A DNA stretch of 64,000 bases, from NCBI GenBank assembly GCA_001942415.1, contig MKJX01000055.1, forward strand, positions 32,467-96,466, in the 5' to 3' direction. Source of the DNA: Pseudonocardia sp. CNS-139. Its GTDB lineage: Bacteria > Actinomycetota > Actinomycetes > Mycobacteriales > Pseudonocardiaceae. Below, piece by piece: positions 28,569-38,327 of this stretch. The number at the start of each line of letters is the position of its first letter. The stretch's first letter is position 1. The position numbers were made by a program, and so were the translations under genes. The notes beneath the pieces are model-generated. The model did no database searches. It saw nothing but the letters and a program-made list of their open reading frames with translations, and was not told the DNA's origin.

Positions 28569-30059
28569 GTGAGCAGCACGGACGCGCGAACGGAGACCTA
28601 CGTCCCGGATCCGAACCGGTGGCGGGCGCTGTGGGTCACCCTCGTCGCCGGGTTCATGAGCCTGCTCGACGTGAGCATCGTGTCGGTCGCGCTGCCCTCG
28701 ATCCAGGAGAGCCTCGGCACCGGCCCCGCCGCCGTCCAGTGGGTCGTCTCCGGCTACGCGCTGACGTTCGGGCTCGCGCTCGTCCCGGCCGGGCGGCTCG
28801 GCGACGCGCTGGGCCGCCGCCGCATGTTCCTGGCCGCGCTCGCCGGTTTCGTGCTCTTCAGCGCGCTGGCCGGGGCCGCGCCCACCCCGGAGACGCTGGT
28901 CGTCGCGCGGCTCGCCCAGGGGTTCGCGGCCGGCGCGCTCGCGCCGCAGAACTCCGGGCTCATCCAGCAGCTCTTCCGCGACGCCGAGCGCGGCCGGGCG
29001 TTCGGGTTCTTCGGGGCCGTCGTGGGCATCTCGACGGCCATCGGGCCCGTCGCCGGCGGGCTGATCCTGGCGCTGGCCGGCCAGCCGGACGGCTGGCGGT
29101 GGATCTTCTACGTGAACGTGCCCATCGGCGTGGTCGCGCTCGTGCTGGCGGCCCGGCTGATCCCGCGCCGCGCGGCCACCCGCGGGATCGGCAGCATCGA
29201 CGTGGCCGGGGCGCTGCTGCTCGGCGGCGGCGTGCTCTGCGTGCTGCTGCCGCTGGCCGACGCCGACGCCGGCGGGCTGGCCAGCATGTGGTGGCTCTTC
29301 CCGGTCGGCGCCGCGCTGGTCGTGGCGTTCGTGCTGTGGGAGCGGCGGGTGGTGCGGCGCGACGGCGAGCCGCTGCTCGACCCGCGGCTGGTCACCGGCA
29401 CCCCCGGCTACGCGACGGGCGCGGCCCTGGGCACCGTCTACTTCCTCGGCTTCTCCGGCGTCTGGCTGGTGTTCGCGCTGTTCCTGCAGCTCGGGCTGGG
29501 GTACTCGCCGCTGCACTCGGGCCTGTCGGTCACGGCGTTCGCGCTCGGCTCGGCGGTGTCCGCGGTGGTCGGCGGGCGGCTCGTGGAGCGGTTCGGGCGC
29601 AGGCTCACCGTGATCGGCCTCGTCGGCGTGCTCGTCGGGCTGGCCGTGACGATCGTGGTGGTGCTGACGGTCCCGCCCGACGCGCTGACCTGGGCCATGG
29701 CCCCGTCGCTGCTGGTGGCCGGCATCGGCGGCGGGCTGGTGATCTCGCCGAACATCACGCTGACGCTGCGCGAGGTGCCGGTCCGGATGGCCGGCTCGGC
29801 GGGCGGGGCGCTGCAGACCGGGCAGCGGATCGGCGCGGCCGTCGGTACCGCGGCCCTGCCCGGCGTGTTCTACGTGGTGCTGGCCGGTGGGCGGAGCTAC
29901 CCGGTGGCGGCCGCCGTCGCGCTGGGCGCGGCGACCCTCTCGGTGGCAGCGGCTCTGGTGATCGCCGTGCTCGACGCCCGCAACGAGAAGCGCCGGGCGC
30001 ACCGGACGTGCTCCGAGGAGGAGAAGCACAGCCACGACCACGCCGCGCACGTCACCTGA
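28569..30059 (+). CDS. MFS drug exporter, DHA2 (14-TM) family
   Basis: A 496-residue major facilitator of the EmrB/QacA type. Motif A is GRLGDALGRRRMF, the antiporter motif C is GISTAIGPVAGGLILAL, and DVSIVSVALPSI in TM1 is typical of DHA2. Proton-driven export of drugs or metabolites is expected. The C-terminus ends in a short acidic/His tail (SEEEKHSHDHAAH) that could bind metal. It diverges from the FKBP gene with 65 bases between starts. Confidence 0.93.
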   Translation: MSSTDARTETYVPDPNRWRALWVTLVAGFMSLLDVSIVSVALPSIQESLGTGPAAVQWVVSGYALTFGLALVPAGRLGDALGRRRMFLAALAGFVLFSALAGAAPTPETLVVARLAQGFAAGALAPQNSGLIQQLFRDAERGRAFGFFGAVVGISTAIGPVAGGLILALAGQPDGWRWIFYVNVPIGVVALVLAARLIPRRAATRGIGSIDVAGALLLGGGVLCVLLPLADADAGGLASMWWLFPVGAALVVAFVLWERRVVRRDGEPLLDPRLVTGTPGYATGAALGTVYFLGFSGVWLVFALFLQLGLGYSPLHSGLSVTAFALGSAVSAVVGGRLVERFGRRLTVIGLVGVLVGLAVTIVVVLTVPPDALTWAMAPSLLVAGIGGGLVISPNITLTLREVPVRMAGSAGGALQTGQRIGAAVGTAALPGVFYVVLAGGRSYPVAAAVALGAATLSVAAALVIAVLDARNEKRRAHRTCSEEEKHSHDHAAHVT

Positions 30060-30109
30060 CGTTCCCGTCCGGTCCTCCTGCGTGGTCGCGGGGCGCGGCG
30101 CCGGGCCCG

Positions 30110-30115
30110 TACCGT
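30110..30115 (+). promoter_or_regulatory. -10 box TACCGT of leaderless XRE gene 1
   Basis: TACCGT ends 7 bases before the GTG at 30122 and decides this start. Confidence 0.5.
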
Positions 30116-30121
30116 GGACGC

Positions 30122-31341
30122 GTGGACGGGGACACCAGCGCCATCGGCGCTCGCGTGAGGAAGGTCCGCAAGCGGCGCGGGCTGTCGTTGCAGCACGCCG
30201 CGGACCTGGCGGGGATCTCGAAGTCGTACCTGTCGATGCTGGAGAACGGTGAGCGGTCGTTCAGCCGCCGAGGGCTGATCGAGGATCTGGCCTACGCGCT
30301 GGGGTGCTCGCCGATCGACCTGACCGGGATGCCCGAGGTGGCGCCGGATCGACGGTCGTTGGCTGCGGCGTCGGCGATCCCGGCGTTGACGGTGGCCTTG
30401 CACGACTCGACGCTCGACGACGCGCCCGACGTCCCGACCCGTCCGCTGGCGCAGCTCGTGGAGCTGGCGGATATGGCGAACGCTGCGGCCGACCAGGTCC
30501 GTTACGACGGGATCGCGGGCAACCGGCTGGGTGACCTGGTCGGCGAGCTGCACGTCTATGCAGCTCGTGGTGCCGGCGACGAGCGGCGTACGGCGCTGGC
30601 CGCCCTCGTGGTCGCGTGCAAGATGGCCCGGACGCTCGCCGGCACGATGGGTCACCACGAGCTGGCGCTGACGGCCGCCCGCCGAGGGTGGGATGCGGCC
30701 CGCCGGCTGGAGCGCGCCGACATGGCCGCGGTGATGGCGGTCGGGCGGGCCATGACCCTCAACCGGATCGGTGCGCGGCGGCGGGCACTCACGACCGTCG
30801 TCGAGGCTCTGGCCGACGTGCCCGACACCGCCGGCCTGACGGCCAGGGACACAACTGCCGCCGAGGCGCGCGGCATGCTGCACCTCATCGCGGCTCATCT
30901 CACGCCCGCAACGGGGCTCTGACCGACGTGGAGACCCATCTCGACGAGGCAGAGTCGCTCGCGGGGTTCACCGGCGAGAAGAACTTCATGCTGTGCCACT
31001 TCGGCCCGTCGAACGTGGCGGCCTGGAAGCTCGCCAACGCGGTGGAGACCGATCGCGGACCGGAGGCCGCCGAGCGGCTGGCTCCGGTGATCGACCTGTC
31101 GACGCTGGGTTCGGCGGACCGGGTCGCGGCGGTGCACTTCGACCTGGCCCGGGCGTACGCGCAGGCCGGTGGCGCGCGGGACACCGAGGCGTTGCGGCAT
31201 GCGGACCTGGCGGACCGGGCGGCGCCGGTGCGGGTCCGACAGGATCCGTTGACGCGGGAGCTGATCGAGGCGTTGGACCGGCGGGCGAAGCGGCGGCTGT
31301 GGGAGCTGGACTCGTTGCGTCATCGCGTCGGCATCGCCTGA
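30122..31341 (+). CDS. XRE-family HTH regulator with helical repeat domain, copy 1 (one frame slip)
   Basis: About 406 residues. Residues 10-70 are a canonical XRE helix-turn-helix (VRKVRKRRGLSLQHAADLAGISKSYLSMLENGERSFSRRGLIEDLAYALG). The remainder is helical and TPR-like (AVHFDLARAYAQAGGARDTEALRHADLADRAAPVRV). Such regulators sense ligands, often signalling peptides or small molecules, through the repeat domain. A base is missing near 30903 compared with copy 2 at the same place. It shares identical first and last parts with the next gene (see the repeat entry). Confidence 0.87.
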
Positions 31342-31358
31342 CGTGTGCAACAACGGAG

Positions 31359-31375
31359 GTTCACCCGGGGTGAAC
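31359..31375 (+). promoter_or_regulatory. Dyad operator GTTCAC-N5-GTGAAC, site 1
   Basis: GTTCACCCGGGGTGAAC, flanked by one more matching pair, lies between the two XRE copies, about 70 bases before the -10 of copy 2. The same dyad recurs at 32694. Confidence 0.6.
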
Positions 31376-31443
31376 CCCTTCGGCCGCAGCGACTGGTGAT
31401 CTCTGTGCTGGACGCGTGCCGCGACACGCGCCGTGGTGGCCCG

Positions 31444-31449
31444 TACCGT
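31444..31449 (+). promoter_or_regulatory. -10 box TACCGT of leaderless XRE gene 2
   Basis: TACCGT ends 7 bases before the GTG at 31456. Confidence 0.5.
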
Positions 31450-31455
31450 GGGGGT

Positions 31456-32675
31456 GTGGACGGGGCCACCAGCGTGATCGGCGCTCGCGTGAGGAAGGTC
31501 CGCAAGCGGCGCGGGCTGTCGTTGCAGCACGCCGCGGACCTGGCGGGGATCTCGAAGTCGTACCTGTCGATGTTGGAGAACGGCGAGCGGTCGTTCAGCC
31601 GTCGCGGGCTGATCGAGGATCTGGCCTACGCGCTGGGGTGCTCGCCGATCGACCTGGCCGGGATGCCGGAGGTGGCGCCGGACCGGCGGTCGTTGGCTGC
31701 GGCGTCGGCGATCCCGGCGTTGACGGTGGCGTTGCACGACTCGACCCTCGACGACGCGCCGGAGGTGCCGACCCGTCCGCTGGCGCAGCTGGTGGAGCTG
31801 GCGGACACGGCGAACGCGGCCGCCGACGAGGTCCGCTACGAGGGCGTCGCCGGAAGCCGGCTCGGTGACCTGGTCGGCGAGCTGCACGTCTACGTGGCCC
31901 GCGGCGCCGGCGACGAGCGCAGGCAGGCGCTCGAAACGCTCGTCACCGCGTGCATCGTCGCGCGCTCGCTCGCTGCGACGATGGGCCACGGCGAGCTGGC
32001 GGTCACCGCGACCCGGCGGGGCTGGGACGCGGCGCGCCGGCTGGAGCGGCCCGACCTCGCCGCCCTCATGGCGATGGGGCGGGCGATCAGCCTCAACCGC
32101 ATCGGCGCCCGCCGGCAGGCGGGCCGGATACTCGACGCCGCACTCGCGGAGGCGCAGGCCGCGCCCGGTCCGACGGCGCAGGACACGTCGACCGCCGAGC
32201 CCGCGGGATGCTGCACCTCACCAGCGCGCACCTCGCCGCGCGCAACGGGCAGACCGGCGAGGCGGACACGCACCTCGCGGAGGCCCGTTCGCTCGCGCGG
32301 TACACCGGTGAGCGGAACTTCATGCTGTACCACTTCGGCCCGGCGAACGTCGCTGCCTGGGAGCTGGGTGTCGCGGTGGAGACGGACCGCGGGCCGGAGG
32401 CCGCCGAGCGGTTGGCTCCGTTGATCGACCTGTCGACGCTGGGTTCGGCGGACCGGGTCGCGGCGGTGCATTTCGACCTGGCCCGGGCGTACGCGCAGGC
32501 CGGTGGCGCGCGGGACACGGAGGCGTTGCGGCACGCGGACCTGGCGGACCGGGCGGCGCCGGTTCGGGTTCGGCAGGACCCGTTGACGCGGGAGCTGATC
32601 GAGGCGCTGGACCGGCGGGCGAAGCGGCGGCTGTGGGAGCTGGACTCGTTACGTCATCGCGTCGGCATCGCCTGA
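31456..32675 (+). CDS. XRE-family HTH regulator with helical repeat domain, copy 2 (one frame slip)
   Basis: About 406 residues, a paralogue of the preceding gene. The HTH is the same apart from one or two residues, and the last 90 or so residues are identical (GPEAAERLAPLIDLSTLGSADRVAAV through RLWELDSLRHRVGIA); the region from about residue 150 to 300 differs at many positions, for example AAPGPTAQDTSTAEARGMLHLTSAHLAARNGQTGEADTH. It probably binds the same operators with a different ligand response. A base is missing near 32203. The neighbouring dyad at 31359 is a candidate self-operator. Confidence 0.87.
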
Positions 32676-32693
32676 CACATGCGGTAGCGGAGC

Positions 32694-32710
32694 GTTCACA
32701 CGGAGTGAAC
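32694..32710 (+). promoter_or_regulatory. Dyad operator GTTCAC-N5-GTGAAC, site 2
   Basis: GTTCACACGGAGTGAAC ends 20 bases before the TACGTT -10 box (32731-32736) of XRE gene 3, so a bound protein would cover the -35 region. Confidence 0.6.
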
Positions 32711-32742
32711 ACTCGCGGGCGGCCCGCCCGTACGTTCCCGAC

Positions 32743-33252
32743 GTGCACGAATCACTGACCGCAGCCGAGCGGGTGCGGCGCGTCGTCGACGCCGCCCGAT
32801 CTTCCGGGGTGGAGCCGGCGCAGCTGAAACGGCTGCGCGCGGCGCGGGGGAGATCGCTGCAGGAGGTCGCCGACGCGGCCGGCATCACCCCGGCGTTCCT
32901 CGCCCGCCTGGAGAGCGGCTGCCGGCCGATCCGCAGCCGGCACGTCCTGCACCGGCTCGCGGCGGCGCTGGACGTCACGCTGGCCGAGCTCGCGGGCGGG
33001 CCGTCCCCGCTGGACGTGCGGGAGGTGCCGATCGCCTTCGCCGCGCTGACCGTGACCCTCGGCGGCCGGCTCGCCGCCGACCTCGCGGCGTGCCCGGGCC
33101 CGGGCCCGGAGGGGCGGTGCCCGTCGTGCCCCGTACCCGACGACCCCGGCGGCGCTCCGGCCGCACCGGGCCGGTGCACGTTCGCCGACCTCGGCGCGGC
33201 GCTGCTCGCGCTGGACCCGCTGCTCGGTCGGGCCCCCGGCGGTGAGCGATGA
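32743..33252 (+). CDS. XRE-family HTH regulator, copy 3 (short, Cys-rich C-terminus)
   Basis: A 169-residue XRE protein: HTH at about 25-85 (QLKRLRAARGRSLQEVADAAGITPAFLARLESGCRPIRSRHVLHRLAAALD). The C-terminal part contains a Cys/Pro cluster (CPGPGPEGRCPSCPVP, then GRC) that could bind a metal or sense redox state. The GTG at 32743 is set by TACGTT 7 bases upstream. It overlaps the methyltransferase gene by ATGA, giving an XRE/DUF574-methyltransferase pair common in actinomycetes. Confidence 0.87.
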   Translation: MHESLTAAERVRRVVDAARSSGVEPAQLKRLRAARGRSLQEVADAAGITPAFLARLESGCRPIRSRHVLHRLAAALDVTLAELAGGPSPLDVREVPIAFAALTVTLGGRLAADLAACPGPGPEGRCPSCPVPDDPGGAPAAPGRCTFADLGAALLALDPLLGRAPGGER

Positions 33253-34046
33253 CCGGGTGGCCGCTGCCCGGCGTCGACACCACGACGCCGTCCGTGGCCC
33301 GCGGCTACGACTACGCGCTCGGCGGCAAGGCCCACTTCCCGGCCGACCGCGCCGCGATGGACGCGCTCGCCGAGCGGTACCCCGGGGTGTTCGACCTGGC
33401 CCGCGACAACCGGGCGTTCCTGGTGCGCGGGGTGCGGTACCTCGTCGCGGAGGCCGGGGTGCGGCAGTTCCTCGACATCGGGTCGGGGCTGCCGACCGTG
33501 CAGAACGTGCACGAGGTCGCGCACGCGATCGACCCGTCGGTGCGGGTGGTCTACGTCGACCACGACCCGATGGCCGTCGCGCACGCCCGGGCGCTGCTGG
33601 CGGACCGGCGCACGACCATCGCGGTCGCGGCGGACGCCGCCGACCCGTGTTCGATCGTCGAGCACCCCGACGTGCGGGCGATGGTCCGCCCGGACCGGCC
33701 GGTCGGCGTGCTGATGGCGGGCGTGCTCCATCACCTGTCCGACGAGCAGGACCCGGCCGGCGTGACCGCGGCGTTCCGGGACTGGATGCCGCGCGGCAGC
33801 CACCTGCTGGTCTCGAACTTCCTGGACGACGACGCGCGGGCCGGGGGTGTCGGGGCCGTCCTGCGCAGCGCGTTCGGGTCCGGGTTCGTCCGCGAATGGC
33901 CGGAGCACCGCGCCTACCTCGACGGCCTCGACCTGGTCGAGCCCGGGCTCGTCTACGCCGCCGACTGGCGCCCGGACCGGCGCAACGTCGGTTCCTCCGG
34001 CAGGTGGCACACGGCCCTGTGCGCGGGGATCGGCCGCAAGCCCTGA
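33249..34046 (+). CDS. SAM-dependent methyltransferase, DUF574/Methyltransf_19 family
   Basis: A 265-residue protein of the actinobacterial DUF574 methyltransferases: N-terminal TPSVARGYDYALGGKAHFPADRAA, the family signature, then FLDIGSGLPTVQNVHEVAHAIDPSVRVVYVDHDPMAVAHARALL (SAM site), and GVLHHLSDEQDPAG. Such genes typically sit beside XRE/DUF397 regulators, as here; the substrate is unknown. It is translationally coupled to XRE copy 3. Confidence 0.93.
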   Translation: MTGWPLPGVDTTTPSVARGYDYALGGKAHFPADRAAMDALAERYPGVFDLARDNRAFLVRGVRYLVAEAGVRQFLDIGSGLPTVQNVHEVAHAIDPSVRVVYVDHDPMAVAHARALLADRRTTIAVAADAADPCSIVEHPDVRAMVRPDRPVGVLMAGVLHHLSDEQDPAGVTAAFRDWMPRGSHLLVSNFLDDDARAGGVGAVLRSAFGSGFVREWPEHRAYLDGLDLVEPGLVYAADWRPDRRNVGSSGRWHTALCAGIGRKP

Positions 34047-34112
34047 CCACGGCTGTCCCCTGGACCGGGCCGGTCCGCCCACCGCCTCTGCACGAACGGA
34101 CCCGACGACGCG

Positions 34113-34256
34113 ATGGCGCTGGTCCGGCGGCTGCTCGCGGCGCTGTGCCGCCGCTGGGGCGGCTACCGGCGGCCGGGCCGGCACCGGCTCCGCGGCGGGA
34201 CCAGGGGGCACGGCCGGGCGTGGACGATGGCGCCCGGCCGGCACCGGCGAGGCTGA
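34113..34256 (+). CDS. Possible small Arg-rich ORF, 47 residues
   Basis: MALVRRLLAALCRRWGGYRR starts a short, strongly basic peptide in the 216-base gap between the methyltransferase and the convergent M48 gene. No good ribosome-binding site is seen, and Arg-rich composition is easily produced by noncoding GC-rich DNA. Listed as a weak candidate because a slipped frame upstream could extend it. Confidence 0.2.
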   Translation: MALVRRLLAALCRRWGGYRRPGRHRLRGGTRGHGRAWTMAPGRHRRG

Positions 34257-34262
34257 GCCGGG

Positions 34263-35218
34263 CTACCAGCGGACGCCGGGGAACCGCAGCCGCACCGGGC
34301 CGGGCACCGGCGGGTAGCCGGCCGGGTGCACCGGGCGGTGGTCGCCGAGCGTCTCCGGGTGCGCCTCCAGCAGCAGCTCCCGCAGCCGCCGGGTGCGCTC
34401 CTCGGTGGGCGGGTGGGTGCGCAGCAGCAGCGGGTCGGGCGCCGGCGCTGCGGGACGAGCACCCGTTCCCAGATCCGGCCGGTGGCACCGTCGAGCCGTT
34501 CCAGCGCGCGGGCCAGGCCCTCCGGGTCGCCGGTCAGCTCCGCGGCCTCGAAGTCGGCGTCGTACTCGCGGGAACGCGACAGCGCCAGCTGCAGCAGGCT
34601 GACCGCGGTCGGGAGCAGGGCGAGGAACGCCAGCACCCAGAACGGCGTGCCGCCCTCGCCCGCCGCGAGCGAGAACGGCAGCGTGAACAGCATGACGAGC
34701 ACGCCCCCGTAGGCGAGCACGTGCGTGACCCGGCCGATCACGTCCGACAGGTTCATGATCCACAGGTCGCCGGCGCGGACGTGGCTCACCTCGTGCGCGA
34801 CCACGCCCGCCAGCTCGCGCCCGGGCAGCGCGCGCAGCAGCCCGTCGGTCACCGCGATCGCGGCGTTGCCCCGCCCGCCCACCGCGAACGCGTTGAGCAT
34901 CGGGCTCGCGACGTAGTACAGCGGCGGTGTCGCGGGCAGCCCGGCGCGGGCGGCGAGCACGTCGGCGAAGCGGTGCAGCTCCGGCAGCACCGCGGGCGGC
35001 AGCGGCTGCGCCCGGTACATCGAGAGCACCAGCTGCGGCGACGGGACCGGGCGCAGCAGCAGCACGACCGCCGCGATGCCCAGCGCCCACAGCAGGCCGA
35101 TGGCGCCGAAGAGGGTCCAGGAGAGCACGGCCAGCACGGCGACCATGCCGCCGAGCAGCAGCACCGCCTGCGCGGCGTTGCGGATCCGGTGCCGGCGCCG
35201 GAGGTGCGGTTCGAGCAC
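34263..35218 (-). CDS. M48 family metalloprotease, HtpX-like (one frame slip)
   Basis: About 318 residues. Two hydrophobic helices near residues 17-55 anchor it, then the M48 zinc site VVAHEVSHVRAGD (HExxH at 142-146) and the downstream Glu ligand region REYDADFEAAELTGDPEGLARALERL. The C-terminal tail has THPPTEERTRRLREL, typical of HtpX-type enzymes. It degrades damaged membrane proteins. A base is missing near 34452. Confidence 0.93.
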
Positions 35219-35237
35219 GCGCCAACCGTACGGTGTG

Positions 35238-37312
35238 CTACCCCAGCGCGTCCTTGAGGAACTGCACCTGGAGCAGCAGGAGGTTCTCGGCGACGACCTC
35301 CTGCGGTGTCATGTGCGTGACGCCCGACAGCGGCAGCACGCTGTGCGGGCGCCCGGCGGCGAGCAGCGCCGAGCTCAGGCGCAGCGTGTGCGCGGCCACC
35401 ACGTTGTCGTCGGCGAGCCCGTGCACGAGCAGCAGCGGCCGGGTCAGCGCCGGGGCGTCCGCGATCAGGGACGAGCGCAGGTAGGCGTCCGGGTCCTCGT
35501 CGGGACGGCCGAGGTAGCGCTCGGTGTAGTGGGTGTCGTAGAGCGCCCAGTCCGTCACCGGCGCCCCGGCCACCGCGGCGTGGAAGACGTCGGGGCGGCG
35601 CAGCACCGCGAGCGCGGCGAGGTAGCCGCCGAACGACCAGCCGCGGATGCCCACGCGGCCCAGGTCGAGGTCCGGGTAGCGCTCCGCGACCGCGTGCAGC
35701 GCGTCGACCTGGTCCTCCAGCACGACGGCGGCGATGTCGAGGTGCACGGCCCGCTCGAACTCCGGCCCGCGGCCCGGCGTGCCCCGCCCGTCCACGACGA
35801 CCACGGCGAACCCCTGGTCGGCGAACCACTGGCTGGTCAGGTGCGCCGGGCGGGCGGCGACGACACGCTGTGCGTGCGGCCCGCCGTAGGGGTCCATGAG
35901 CACCGGCAGCCTCGTGCCGGGCACGTGGCCGGTCGGGAACAGCACGGCGGTGCTCAGGTCGCGCTTGCCGGCCGTCAGCAGCGTGACCTGCGGGACCAGC
36001 CCGGGCAGGTCGGCGAACGAGGCGATCGTGTGCTCGGCGCCGTCGCGGTGGACGGTGGTGGTGCTGCCGTCGACGTCGAGGCCCTGGCGGGTGACGACCA
36101 GCGTGCCGCCCGCGAGGCGCCCGCTGTGCAGGCCCGGCTCCGGGGTCAGCTCCGCGAGACCGTCCGGGCCCCACGTCCAGAGCCCGATGGAGGCCGGGTC
36201 GGTGCTCGCGCGGAACAGCACCACGTCGCCGTCGACGTCCGACACGTCCCGGACCTGCAACGACGGCGGCGTGACGGGCTCGCCGCCCACCACCAGCCGG
36301 CGCGCGCCGCCGTCGTCGGCGACCGTGACGAGCGCGCCGGACGCCGTGTGCGCGGGGACGCCGGGCACGATGTCGACCCACACCGGGTCGGTCTGCTCGG
36401 TGACCTGCGTGGTGGCTCCGGTCGCGACGTCACCCGCAGCGTGCGCAGCGCCTTCTGGTCCCGCGGCTGCACCACCACGAACAGACCCTCGCCGTCCCAG
36501 GTGGCCGTGACGACGTACTCGTCGCGCCCGGCGTCCCAGCGGACCGGGGTGCGCGTGCCGTCGAGGCCGAGGATCTCCAGCGTGACGCGCGCGTTCGGGG
36601 TGCCGGCGGCCGGGTAGGCGATCTCCGTGGGCGGGCGCTCGGGGTTGGCCGGGTCGGCGATGTGCCAGCGCCGCACGGGGGCGTCGTCCACGCGGGCGAC
36701 CAGCAGCGCGTCGCCCTCGGGGGCCCACCAGAAGCCGCGCGTGCGGCCCATCTCCTCGGCCGCGACGAAGTCCGCGAGACCGTACGTGACGTGATCGGCG
36801 TCCGGCTCGGCGAGCGTGGTCGTGGTGTCCGTGGCCAGCTTGATGACGTGCAGGGCCCCGCCGCTCACGTACGCGACGTGGCGGCCGTGCGGGTCGGGCC
36901 GCGGGTCGATCACCCCGCCCGGGGACGGGCGCGGCGACCAGGCCGGGTCGGGGAGGACGATGAGGTCGGCGACGCAGAGCTGCCCGGCGATGGCGAACGC
37001 CGCCATCGTGACCCGCCGGTCGGTGGCGTAGCCGACGATCCCGCCGGCCTGCTCCCGGGAGCGCTCGCGGCGGGCCCGCTCCGCGGCCGGGAGGTCCTCG
37101 TCGTCGTAGCCGGCGAGCGCCCGTGGGTTCACGGCCAGCCGCTCCATGCCACTGCGAACGTCGAGCGTCCACAGGCACGTCACGGGGTCGGTGCCGCCCT
37201 GGCTGCGCAGGAAAAACACGCGACGCCCGTCGGGGGAGACCGTGACGCCCCGTGGGGCGCCGAGGGTGAACCGCCGGGTCCTGGCCTGCCTGCGGGGGAA
37301 GCTCTCGGTCAC
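35238..37312 (-). CDS. S9 family prolyl peptidase, DPP-IV-like (one frame slip)
   Basis: About 691 residues: an N-terminal beta-propeller (DPP-IV N-terminal region, with repeated TWDGEGLFVVVQPRDQKALRT-like blades) and a C-terminal alpha/beta-hydrolase. Catalytic Ser is in GWSFGG, Asp in LVHGLADDNV and His in SGVTHMTP. The family cleaves dipeptides after proline or oligopeptides; no signal peptide is obvious, so it is probably cytoplasmic. A base is missing near 36430, inside the propeller. The GTG at 37312 has CAGACT upstream. It diverges from a lipoprotein gene. Confidence 0.93.
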
Positions 37313-37347
37313 GGTCGGCCAGTCTGCCTCCGATAGCGTGATCGGCT

Positions 37348-38274
37348 GTGCGCAGGGTGCTGATCGTCGTGCTGGGGCTGGCCGCGTTGGCGGGGTGCTC
37401 GGCGGGAGGTGCGCCCACGGCGGCGACGCCCGTGCCGGCCTCGGGCACCGCGTTCGAGCAGGCCCTCGCCCGGATGGACGGGCCGTTCGGCGGGCGGGTG
37501 GACTTCGTCGACAGCCACGCGCTCGGCGAGGCCGCCGCCGCGGGCGGGCCGTGGGAGCAGCTCGTGGGCGGCACCGGCGGCTCGCTCGACACCTACCGGG
37601 GCCCGCTGGCCGACGTGCTCGGGATCGACCTGGCCCGGGCCGACATGCTCGTCGCGACCGGCAACCCGCCGCAGCGCGTCACCCTCGTCGCGGGCGGCCA
37701 GGACGAGGAGCGGGTGCGCGCCGCGGCGGCCGCCGCCGGCTGGACCGGGGACGGCGACCTCCACCACGACTTCACCGTGGAGCAGCCGCTCAGCATCGTG
37801 GCCGGCGCGCTGCGCCCGCGCGGCGCCGACGTGGTCGTCGGCGGCCCGGAGGCGACGCTCGACCTCGTCGACGGGTCCGGCCCCACGCTGGCGCAGGACG
37901 CGCCGGTCGCGGCGATCACGAACTGTCTCGGTGACGTGGTCGTGGGTGTCGTGACCGGCGGCGCGACGCCCGACGGGCCGCTGCGCGGGGTGGGCCTGCG
38001 CCGCGACCCGGCGGCCCCGGCCGGCCCGCCGCTCACCGTGCTGTGCGTGGTGGGCGACTCCACGACCGCCACCACGGTGGAGGACGCCGTGCGCACCGGC
38101 ACCTCGCTGCGCACCGGCGAGCCGTACGCGCAGTACCTGGCCGACCCGCGGGTCGAGCAGCTCCCGGGGAGCCCGCCGCTGGTGCGGATGACCGCGCAGA
38201 CCCCGCCGGGCGGCCCGACGACGTTCGTGCTGCAGGCACTGGAGTCCGGCGACCTGCCGGGCCTCGCCGAATAG
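37348..38274 (+). CDS. Secreted lipoprotein of unknown function
   Basis: A 308-residue protein with a lipoprotein signal (VLIVVLGLAALAGC, lipobox LAGC). The mature domain alternates beta-rich segments (ADMLVATGNPPQRVTLVAGGQDEERVRAAAAAAGW, then FTVEQPLSIVAGALRPRGADVVVGG) and has two Cys (NCLGD, LCVV) that may form a disulphide. I do not recognise the family; it resembles uncharacterised actinobacterial surface lipoproteins. The GTG has TAGCGT 9 bases upstream. Confidence 0.75.
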   Translation: MRRVLIVVLGLAALAGCSAGGAPTAATPVPASGTAFEQALARMDGPFGGRVDFVDSHALGEAAAAGGPWEQLVGGTGGSLDTYRGPLADVLGIDLARADMLVATGNPPQRVTLVAGGQDEERVRAAAAAAGWTGDGDLHHDFTVEQPLSIVAGALRPRGADVVVGGPEATLDLVDGSGPTLAQDAPVAAITNCLGDVVVGVVTGGATPDGPLRGVGLRRDPAAPAGPPLTVLCVVGDSTTATTVEDAVRTGTSLRTGEPYAQYLADPRVEQLPGSPPLVRMTAQTPPGGPTTFVLQALESGDLPGLAE

Positions 38275-38327
38275 CCCCGCGCAACCCGCCGACCGGCCGA
38301 ATGACGCCCCGTGGTCGACTGGGCGCC

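Larger units (their letters stand above)
30122..32675 (+). repeat. Tandem mosaic duplication of an XRE regulator gene
   Basis: Two gene copies (30122-31341 and 31456-32675), each 1220 bases, lie 1334 bases apart. The first 480 bases or so and the last 280 bases are nearly identical, while the middle has diverged. Confidence 0.85.
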
